Positions 1 through 6,118 of a stretch of DNA of 10,026 nucleotides are shown one piece after another. Under the pieces are notes generated by a model, which had not been told where the DNA came from, ran no database searches, and saw only the letters and a program-made list of their open reading frames with translations. The stretch is from an uncultured Actinomyces sp. (lineage in GTDB: Bacteria; Actinomycetota; Actinomycetes; Actinomycetales; Actinomycetaceae), in assembly GCA_938022345.1 (NCBI GenBank), contig CALIEP010000286.1, positions 1-10,026 on the forward strand, read 5' to 3'. The position numbers were made by a program, and so were the translations under genes. How positions within the stretch are numbered: the first letter of the stretch is position 1; every line of letters begins with the position of its first letter.

Positions 1-433
1 CCTGTGAAACCAAAGGAAGGCCAAGGACCGCCGCGAGCGCCGCGGGAAGCATCGAAGTCATCGAATCCGCCGCTGCCATCCCGGCGATGATCAGATCGAA
101 AGGCTCCTCATCAGCCAGTACCGTCAGCAAAGCCGCGAGCGCACGTGCTGAAACAGTGACATCCTCACCCTCAAGCTTGGGATCAGAGAGCAGATAAGCA
201 CTATCGGCACCAAGTGCCAGCGCACGAATCAGTGCATCACTGGCATCTTCTGGCCCCATACTCACCGCAACGACTTCGCCTCCGTGGGTGCGAACAAGAT
301 CAGCCGCAGCTTCCACTGCGTGCTCGTCACCTTCATTTAGGACATCGTCTTCACCGCGCACTAAACGTACGTCTTCAAAACGCCGGTCCGAGCTTGTATC
401 AGGAACCTGTTTGACCAGAACTGCAATCCTCAT
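1..433 (-). CDS. etfB: Electron transfer flavoprotein beta subunit, C-terminus cut by window edge
   Basis: EtfB pairs with EtfA to form the cytoplasmic ETF heterodimer, which carries electrons between flavin dehydrogenases and a quinone or other acceptor. The 144 visible residues start MRIAVLVKQVPDTSS, the family's opening strand with the VKQVPD signature. Typical segments follow: DVLNEGDEHAVEAAADL at about 30-46, VVAVSMGPEDASDALIRALALGAD at about 54-77, and the nucleotide-binding-side stretch PFDLIIAGMAAADSMTSMLPA at about 111-131, then a GLPLVS strand. The family is usually about 250-260 residues, so roughly the C-terminal 40 percent lies outside. The ATG was chosen because homologues begin exactly at this M-[RK]-I-x-V-L-V-K-Q; the Shine-Dalgarno match before it is weak. 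It is transcribed divergently from glgX. EtfA would be expected next, off the left edge (inference). The assignment rests on motif reading and is fairly secure. Confidence 0.86.
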   Translation of the reverse strand, partial: MRIAVLVKQVPDTSSDRRFEDVRLVRGEDDVLNEGDEHAVEAAADLVRTHGGEVVAVSMGPEDASDALIRALALGADSAYLLSDPKLEGEDVTVSARALAALLTVLADEEPFDLIIAGMAAADSMTSMLPAALAAVLGLPLVSQ

Positions 434-538
434 GTATCCAGAGTGCCATATCGGTGCTGATATGCGCAGCTCTATGTGTGCCACCGGACGGATACGACTA
501 TGATGTTGTCAGTTCTGACATGAGAAAAAGGGGCGGCA
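434..538. promoter_or_regulatory. Divergent etfB/glgX intergenic promoter region
   Basis: This 105-bp gap separates two divergent genes and should hold both promoters. For glgX a good -10 box TATGAT lies at 499-504, placing transcription start near 511 and giving an untranslated leader of about 28 bases; no convincing -35 hexamer stands 16-18 bases upstream. The glgX leader has an AGGGG ribosome binding site at 529-533, five bases before its ATG. No equally clear -10 box was found on the other strand for etfB. A perfect palindrome at 507-520 is listed separately. Confidence 0.55.
507..520. promoter_or_regulatory. Perfect palindrome TGTCAG-TT-CTGACA, candidate operator of glgX
   Basis: The sequence TGTCAGTTCTGACA has two perfect 6-base inverted arms around a 2-base centre. 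It begins two bases after the TATGAT -10 box and covers the predicted transcription start, ending before the ribosome binding site. This is the usual placement of an operator where a dimeric repressor would block initiation. No second exact copy was seen by eye before trpS, glgE or glgB. The cognate regulator is not in the window and the motif was not matched to a known family, so its regulatory role is inference. Confidence 0.45.
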
Positions 539-2821
539 ATGTCACAACAGGCGAATTATGTCTACCACGCCGTTACGCAACCTCATCCTCACTATCGTCA
601 ATTAGGCGTCACCGTTTCTGGATCAGGTCTCAACGTTGCAGTGGTATCTACACGTGCTACCCAGGTTGACTTCTGTGTCATCGATCCGGATACCGGGTTT
701 GAGCAGCGCTATCGTCTTCTTGGCCCCGATCATGGCATCTGGCATGGTCATATCGAAGGTTTTGGCCTTGGAACCCACTATGGTTTCCGTGTGCAAGGCC
801 CTTGGGATCCCGATGCCGGCCTGTTCTTTAACGAGAACAAGCTTCTGGTCGATCCCTATGGCCGTGGCCTCGCAGGCACTGTCGACATTCGTCCCGAGGT
901 CTACGCACACCAAGTCGATGAGGATCTCTACCCGGTCTCTTACCCCCTCGAGCCCTCGACAACTGATTCCGCGCCTTTTAACGCACATAGCGTGGTCATT
1001 GACACCTCATTCCGCATTATCCCTCAACCAAAGGTTCCTTTGGATGAGACCGTCATCTATGAGTTACACGTCAAAGGCTTCACGCAGAATATGTCGGAGG
1101 TCCCTCCTAATCTGCGAGGGACCTATGCGGGTCTTGCTCATCCCGCTTCCATTCGTTATCTCAAAGAATTGGGAGTGACCTCTGTCGAGCTTCTCCCGAT
1201 CCACGCAAAGTCTGATGAACCATTCTTAGTCGAACGCGGCTTGACGAATTATTGGGGCTACTCCACCCTCTCCTTCTTTAGCCCTGAGCCGTCCTATGCC
1301 AGTGCCGCCGCTCGCGCACGAGGCCCGCAGGCCGTGATTGATGAATTCCGCGGGATGGTCTCAATTCTCCACGAGGCCGGGATTGAAGTAATCCTTGACG
1401 TGGTCTATAACCACACCTGCGAGAGCGGAGACACCGGACCGACGCTGTCATTTCGTGGGCTTGACTCCCCTCTGTACTACAGGCGAACTGATACCTACCC
1501 CTCGCAGATCATCGATACGACAGGGTGTGGCAACACACTCAATACCGATAATCCCCAGGTGATTTCTCTTATTTTGGATTCACTGCGCTACTGGGTAGCC
1601 AGCATGGGAATTGATGGATTCCGCTTTGATCTCGCTGCGACTATCGGGCGTTTTTCAACCGGTTTCACTCCCCTACACCCCCTGCTCATTGCGATGGGGG
1701 CAGATCCCCTTCTTCGCGAGACCAAGCTCATCGCAGAGCCCTGGGACGTTGGTTTAGGAGGGTGGCAGACGGGTAATTTCCCCGATCCTTTCTGCGAGTG
1801 GAATGACCGTTTCCGCGATGCCGTTCGAAGCTTCTGGCTTTCTGATTTGCGAGAGCTGAGTGTGGGACGACAGGCTGGTGGAGCCAATGAGCTCGCAACT
1901 CGTCTTTCGGGTTCTCAAGATCTCTTTGGCCACGGCGTTGGATACCTTCGCGGGCCGGGAGCATCTGTCAATTTTGTGACGGCACATGATGGCTTTACAT
2001 TGGCCGACCTTACGGCATTTGACCATAAGCACAACTTGGCAAACTTGGAAGAAAACCGCGACGGTTCGGATAACAATCACTCGTGGAACCACGGCCTTGA
2101 GGGTGCTTTGGCCGCACCGATTCTGTGTGCTGACCCCGATGTCCGTGATATCACCGGCTTTGTTGAAGACATTGTCCCCGCACGCCAGCGCTCACAGCGC
2201 AATCTTCTTGCTACGCTCCTTGTTTCCTCTGGAACTCCCATGTTGGTTGCGGGCGATGAGTTTTCGCGCACGCAATTTGGTAATAACAACTCCTACTGCC
2301 AAGATTCTCCCATTTCCTGGATCGACTGGGACCTTTCTGAGCTCCAGAAGGAACAGCTCGAGATCGTCCGTTGGCTTCTTGCATTGCGCCGTGCGCATCC
2401 TGCACTGCGGCCAATGAAGTTTTTCTCCGGAACCGACCCGAATGGCGATACGCTTCCTGAGCTCTCGTGGTATGACGCAAGTGGGGTTCCCATGCGTGAC
2501 GACGTATGGACATCATCCGATTCACGTGTATTCCAAATGCTGCGTTCAGGTGCTCCCTACCGTTCTCGCGATGCTCTTGTCCTCTTCAACGGAACGACAG
2601 CGGACCGCAATGTTGTTCTTCCCCGAGGCCTAGGGGTCCAGTGTGTGCAGGTCTTCGATAGTGCATGGAGCCAGATCGACGACGGTGGTGTCACCTCGTT
2701 GAACGATGCGCTGACCTTGCCGCATACTCTCGATTACAAGGCTTCGGATGCAACAGTTTCCTTGGATCCTTTCAGCATGCATATCTACCTCTCATCCGTG
2801 GACTCTTCGCCCGCGCAGTGA
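539..2821 (+). CDS. glgX: Glycogen debranching enzyme GlgX (GH13 isoamylase type)
   Basis: GlgX hydrolyses alpha-1,6 branch points of glycogen, usually on short outer chains left by glycogen phosphorylase, in the cytoplasm. The 760-residue protein has an N-terminal CBM48-like beta domain at about 15-150 (ending near FNENKLLVDPYG) and a GH13 barrel. Visible GH13 regions are DVVYNHTCESGDTGPTLSFRG (region I), GFRFDLA with nucleophile D364, LIAEPWD with acid/base E400, and VTAHDGFTL with D484. The CGNTLN segment before region II is characteristic of GlgX/isoamylase proteins. A beta-sandwich C-terminal domain with ALVLFNGT follows. Length is slightly above the common 650-720, because of the C-terminal part. 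The ATG has an AGGGG ribosome binding site five bases upstream. It lies 18 bases before trpS. Together with GlgE and GlgB it suggests turnover as well as synthesis of alpha-glucan. TreX or another isoamylase is the alternative name for the same activity. Confidence 0.95.
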   Translation: MSQQANYVYHAVTQPHPHYRQLGVTVSGSGLNVAVVSTRATQVDFCVIDPDTGFEQRYRLLGPDHGIWHGHIEGFGLGTHYGFRVQGPWDPDAGLFFNENKLLVDPYGRGLAGTVDIRPEVYAHQVDEDLYPVSYPLEPSTTDSAPFNAHSVVIDTSFRIIPQPKVPLDETVIYELHVKGFTQNMSEVPPNLRGTYAGLAHPASIRYLKELGVTSVELLPIHAKSDEPFLVERGLTNYWGYSTLSFFSPEPSYASAAARARGPQAVIDEFRGMVSILHEAGIEVILDVVYNHTCESGDTGPTLSFRGLDSPLYYRRTDTYPSQIIDTTGCGNTLNTDNPQVISLILDSLRYWVASMGIDGFRFDLAATIGRFSTGFTPLHPLLIAMGADPLLRETKLIAEPWDVGLGGWQTGNFPDPFCEWNDRFRDAVRSFWLSDLRELSVGRQAGGANELATRLSGSQDLFGHGVGYLRGPGASVNFVTAHDGFTLADLTAFDHKHNLANLEENRDGSDNNHSWNHGLEGALAAPILCADPDVRDITGFVEDIVPARQRSQRNLLATLLVSSGTPMLVAGDEFSRTQFGNNNSYCQDSPISWIDWDLSELQKEQLEIVRWLLALRRAHPALRPMKFFSGTDPNGDTLPELSWYDASGVPMRDDVWTSSDSRVFQMLRSGAPYRSRDALVLFNGTTADRNVVLPRGLGVQCVQVFDSAWSQIDDGGVTSLNDALTLPHTLDYKASDATVSLDPFSMHIYLSSVDSSPAQ

Positions 2822-2827
2822 TCACGC

Positions 2828-2842
2828 TAAACTGGTCTAGTG
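2828..2842 (+). promoter_or_regulatory. Candidate leaderless promoter and GTG start of trpS
   Basis: A TAAACT -10 box (2828-2833) is followed by six bases and then the GTG start codon at 2840. There is no Shine-Dalgarno sequence between the glgX stop and this codon. TAnnnT six to seven bases before a start codon is the known arrangement of leaderless transcripts in actinobacteria. No good -35 hexamer is seen in the end of glgX. trpS may therefore be expressed separately from glgX, although read-through is also possible. Transcript mapping would decide. Confidence 0.5.
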
Positions 2843-3940
2843 ACTACCAGCGAAGAAACTCTCGAGCAATCCACCTCTGATGCTTCTCTTGCGCGTTCTC
2901 TTGCGCGTTCAAAGGAAATTGACGAGGCAATCGACCAAGATCCCACGCGTTTTCGCGTGCTTACTGGCGACCGCCCAACTGGACGCCTGCACCTCGGTCA
3001 CTACTTCGGTACCTTGCGAAATCGTGTTCTCCTTCAAGAACGCGGAGTCGATACGTGGGTGCTTGTAGCTGACTATCAGGTCATCACAGATCGCGACGCT
3101 GTCGGCCCCATTCAAGAGCGCGTCCTTGGCTTGGTTACTGATTACCTTGCAGTTGGCTTAGATCCAGAGAAGACAACGATCTTCAATCATTCGTCGATTC
3201 CTGCACTGAACCAACTCATGCTTCCTTTCCTTTCCCTGGTCACCGAGGCCGAGTTGCACCGTAACCCCACGGTGAAAGCTGAGTTGGAAGCTACCGACGG
3301 CCGGGCAATGACCGGTTTGATGTTGACCTATCCGGTGCACCAGGCCTGTGACATCCTCTTCTGCAAGGCGAATATCGTTCCTGTCGGGCAAGACCAGCTC
3401 CCTCACATTGAACAGACCCGTCTGATTGCTCAGCGCTTCGATAAGCGTTACGGTCGCGTCGACCCCAAGCGAGCCGTATTCCCCCGTCCTGATGCGCTTC
3501 TTTCAGAGACTCCCCTGCTCTTGGGAACAGACGGAACGAAGATGTCGAAGTCTCGCGGCAATACGATCGAATTGGCAATGACCGCAGATGAGACTGCAAA
3601 AATCTTAAAGCGCGCAAAGACTGATTCAGATCGTCACATCACTTTCGACCCTGAGAACCGTCCCGAGGTAGCCAACCTGCTGATGCTTGCTTCTTTGGCG
3701 ACCGATGAGAATCCGGTGGCTATCGCCGAGCGTATCGGTGATGGCGGTGGCGGTGCGCTCAAGGCAACCGTTACAGAGGCTCTCAACGAAATGCTTGCGC
3801 CAATCCGTGCACGTCGTGCCGAGCTAGCGGCTGATCCGGGATACTTGCTCTCAATCCTGCGCCAAGGCAATGAGAAGGCAAATGAACGTGCAGAAAAGAC
3901 CTTGAACGAGGTCCGCGAAGCGATGCACATGGTCTACTGA
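2840..3940 (+). CDS. trpS: Tryptophanyl-tRNA synthetase
   Basis: This class I aminoacyl-tRNA synthetase charges tRNA-Trp with tryptophan using ATP. The 366-residue protein contains the HIGH-type motif as HLGH at 51-54 within TGDRPTGRLHLGHYFG, and a canonical KMSKS at 234-238 within GTKMSKSRGN. The middle segment LTYPVHQACDILFCKANIVPVGQDQ is the conserved tryptophan-pocket/dimer-side region of TrpRS. Tyrosyl-tRNA synthetase is unlikely because the whole pattern is TrpRS-like. An N-terminal extension of about 38 residues, polar and including a SLARSLARS repeat, precedes the catalytic domain; family members are usually about 330-350 long. The GTG start is the earliest sensible one, 18 bases after glgX, with a leaderless-type -10 box before it. 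Motif alignment places Q80 (in VADYQVITD) where Geobacillus stearothermophilus TrpRS has His43 (DQHAIT), a position linked to indolmycin sensitivity. No attenuator fits in the 18-bp gap. A strong terminator follows. Confidence 0.96.
   Translation: MTTSEETLEQSTSDASLARSLARSKEIDEAIDQDPTRFRVLTGDRPTGRLHLGHYFGTLRNRVLLQERGVDTWVLVADYQVITDRDAVGPIQERVLGLVTDYLAVGLDPEKTTIFNHSSIPALNQLMLPFLSLVTEAELHRNPTVKAELEATDGRAMTGLMLTYPVHQACDILFCKANIVPVGQDQLPHIEQTRLIAQRFDKRYGRVDPKRAVFPRPDALLSETPLLLGTDGTKMSKSRGNTIELAMTADETAKILKRAKTDSDRHITFDPENRPEVANLLMLASLATDENPVAIAERIGDGGGGALKATVTEALNEMLAPIRARRAELAADPGYLLSILRQGNEKANERAEKTLNEVREAMHMVY
2885..2908 (+). repeat. Perfect 12-bp tandem duplication in the trpS 5' end
   Basis: The 12-mer TCTCTTGCGCGT occurs twice in direct succession, in frame, and encodes SLAR-SLAR at about residues 16-23 of TrpRS. 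It lies in the non-catalytic N-terminal extension, so copy-number change by slippage would add or remove four residues without touching the active site. This is probably a recent local duplication with no regulatory meaning. Confidence 0.7.
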
Positions 3941-3959
3941 GCTTTTTGAAACGCTCAAG

Positions 3960-3997
3960 GTGGTGGTTACTTCCTCAGAAGTAGCCACCACTTTTTT
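3960..3997 (+). terminator. Intrinsic terminator after trpS
   Basis: A 14-bp stem (3960-3973 with 3978-3991, one G-T wobble) closes a CTCA tetraloop and is followed directly by six T residues (3992-3997). It begins 20 bases after the trpS stop. This is a textbook rho-independent terminator and separates the glgX-trpS unit from glgE-glgB, so glgE needs its own promoter. Confidence 0.93.
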
Positions 3998-4050
3998 GGA
4001 CCTTCAGAGCCTTTTCCCCTCCTGAGTATGTCGATCGTCACAGTATCCAT

Positions 4051-4066
4051 TAGGCTTGAGTATGTG
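4051..4066 (+). promoter_or_regulatory. Candidate leaderless promoter and GTG start of glgE
   Basis: After the trpS terminator a TAGGCT -10 box (4051-4056) stands seven bases before an in-frame GTG at 4064. The arrangement matches the trpS one. The upstream in-frame ATG at 4028 has no Shine-Dalgarno sequence and would put this -10 box inside the coding region. No strong -35 hexamer is visible. The rest of the 123-base gap after trpS holds only the terminator and AT-richer spacer. Confidence 0.5.
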
Positions 4067-6082
4067 AACGAGACACTACTTCCACGCATCCCGGCCACTG
4101 AAGTTTTCCCCGTCGTCGAGGACGGGAATTTGCCGGCTAAAGCAACGGTTTTTGAGGCATTTCCTGTACGAGCAACCGTCTTCAGAGAGGGCCATGATGC
4201 CTATGCTGCTGAGGCAGTTCTCATTCGCCCCGGCGGCGCCATCCATTCACGCGCCCTCATGTATGACATTGCTCCCGGCCTCGATCGCTACGAAGCGTGG
4301 CTGATGCCAGACGCGGTTGGCAAGTGGAGTTTCCGCATTGATACATGGTCAGATCCCTACGCCACATGGCGTCACGACGCCTCAGTGAAAATTGGGGCCG
4401 AGGTCGACGTCGAACTCATGCTCGAAGAAGGCGCACTCTTGATGGAACGCGCCGCACGCGGAGAGGCACTGAACAATCCTTCCCAAAAGCAACCAAGTCG
4501 AGCTGGTATTGAAACCCTGCTTGCTGCCGCTCAGGCCCTACGAGATACCACTCAAACTCCCCAACGTCGTCTCTCCGCTGGCCTGGCTGCTCCGGTGCGC
4601 GCGGTCTTCCGCAATTTCCCACTCCGCGACCTCTACGGGTCAACCCGCAGCTTTCCTCTGTACGTTGCACGAAACCGTGCCCTCGCAGGTGCGTGGTATG
4701 AGATCTTCCCCCGTTCACACGGTGCCTTCCAGGACAAGAAAGGACACTGGGTATCGGGAACCCTGCGCACTGCAACCGAGGACCTGCCCCGTATCGCGTC
4801 TATGGGCTTCAATGTCGTCTATTTGACGCCAATTCACCCTATCGGTTTAACCAATCGAAAAGGGAAGAATAACTCTCTGGTCGCTCATCAAGGTGAACCC
4901 GGCAGTCCCTACGGCATTGGTTCGGCGGAGGGCGGCCACGATGCCATTCATCCTGAGCTGGGCACTTTCGACGATTTTGATTATTTCGTTGCCCAGTCAA
5001 AAGAACTGGACTTAGAAGTTGCACTGGATATCGCACTTCAATGCTCCCCCGACCACCCGGGGGTGAGCGAGCATCCGGAATGGTTTACCCAGCGCGCAGA
5101 TGGCACGATCGCCTACGCAGAGAACCCACCGAAGAAATATCAGGACATCTATCCCCTAAACTTCGATCGAGATCCAGAGGGAATCTACAAAGCGATTCGC
5201 GACATGCTCGAATTGTGGATTTCCCACGGAGTGACAATCTTCCGTGTCGATAATCCGCACACTAAACCCGTTCGTTTCTGGGAACGGCTCCTAGAAGAAA
5301 TCCATACGCGTCATCCGGAAATTATTTTCCTTGCCGAGGCTTTCACCCGCCCCGCAATGATGCGAACCTTGGGCGCGGTTGGCTTTGACCAGTCCTACAC
5401 CTACTTCGCATGGAGAACCGAAAAGCAAGAAATCGAGGAGTATCTTCAGGAGCTCGCACACGACACTGCGCACCTTATTCGTCCAACCTTCTGGCCAACG
5501 ACACACGATATTCTCACCCCTCAAATGACTTCTGGAGGAAGTGCAATCTTCGCAATTCGTGCGATGCTGGCCGCACTTGGAGCACCCTCGTGGGGAATCT
5601 ACTCGGGATATGAGTGGGTTGAAAATGTTCAACGCCAGGGTGCCGAGGAACCCAACGATAATGAGAAGTACGAATTCCGGCCTCGCGATCCAAGGCTTGC
5701 CCAGGAGACGGGAATCCCCACTCTACTGACGCTTCTCAATAGCGCTCGCGAACGTCACCCAGCGCTGCGCCAGCTTCACGATCTTCGCATCCACCCCACG
5801 ACCTCGGAGAAGATTCTGTGCTTCTCCAAGCATGTCCCCGCACGATTCTCACCGACCGGATTGCCCGATACAGTCATCGTCGTGATCTCCTTGGACCCGG
5901 AAAACACGGTTGAAGGAGAAATCGATGTTGATTTGAGCGGACTTTCCTTGGGGACATCATCGGCAAACTTTACCGTAGTCGATGAACTCGATGGACAGCG
6001 TTACTCCTGGTCACGCACCAATTGGGTGCGACTGTCCCCCTGGGATCGATTGGGTCATGTTATGGCCATCGAAACCGAGTAA
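4064..6082 (+). CDS. glgE: Alpha-1,4-glucan:maltose-1-phosphate maltosyltransferase GlgE
   Basis: GlgE transfers maltosyl units from alpha-maltose-1-phosphate to the non-reducing end of alpha-1,4-glucan, building linear chains that GlgB then branches. From the GTG start it has 672 residues, close to the 675 of Streptomyces coelicolor GlgE. It opens with an N-terminal beta-sandwich (GNLPAKATVFEAFPVRATVFREGHD, then PYATWRHDASVKI), then the helical insert domain and the GH13_3 barrel. The GlgE signature CSPDHPGVSEHPEWF and the segment AENPPKKYQDIYPLNFD are present. The catalytic residues are nucleophile D396 (FRVDNPHTKP), acid E425 (LAEAF) and D482 (TTHDIL). Their spacing of 29 and 57 equals that of S. 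coelicolor GlgE D394/E423/D480. An alternative ATG at 4028 would add 12 residues that lack family similarity. The residue before D482 is His, where many GlgE proteins have TPD. It is followed 36 bases later by glgB. TreS and Mak are not in the window. Confidence 0.95.
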   Translation: MNETLLPRIPATEVFPVVEDGNLPAKATVFEAFPVRATVFREGHDAYAAEAVLIRPGGAIHSRALMYDIAPGLDRYEAWLMPDAVGKWSFRIDTWSDPYATWRHDASVKIGAEVDVELMLEEGALLMERAARGEALNNPSQKQPSRAGIETLLAAAQALRDTTQTPQRRLSAGLAAPVRAVFRNFPLRDLYGSTRSFPLYVARNRALAGAWYEIFPRSHGAFQDKKGHWVSGTLRTATEDLPRIASMGFNVVYLTPIHPIGLTNRKGKNNSLVAHQGEPGSPYGIGSAEGGHDAIHPELGTFDDFDYFVAQSKELDLEVALDIALQCSPDHPGVSEHPEWFTQRADGTIAYAENPPKKYQDIYPLNFDRDPEGIYKAIRDMLELWISHGVTIFRVDNPHTKPVRFWERLLEEIHTRHPEIIFLAEAFTRPAMMRTLGAVGFDQSYTYFAWRTEKQEIEEYLQELAHDTAHLIRPTFWPTTHDILTPQMTSGGSAIFAIRAMLAALGAPSWGIYSGYEWVENVQRQGAEEPNDNEKYEFRPRDPRLAQETGIPTLLTLLNSARERHPALRQLHDLRIHPTTSEKILCFSKHVPARFSPTGLPDTVIVVISLDPENTVEGEIDVDLSGLSLGTSSANFTVVDELDGQRYSWSRTNWVRLSPWDRLGHVMAIETE

Positions 6083-6118
6083 TTATTGGATCTTCTTTAA
6101 ACGTGAGATGATGAACAC

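Noticed and set aside
214..669. Short plus-strand frames at the left end
   Set aside because: They overlap etfB on the other strand or the start of glgX in another frame and have no similarity to known proteins.
3938..3957. TGAGC/GCTCA inverted repeat at the trpS stop codon
   Set aside because: Five-bp arms with a ten-base loop are too weak to matter next to the strong terminator that follows.
6083..6118. Possible promoter for glgB (TTGGAT at 6086-6091)
   Set aside because: No -10 box stands at a usable distance before the ATG, so co-transcription with glgE is the simpler explanation.
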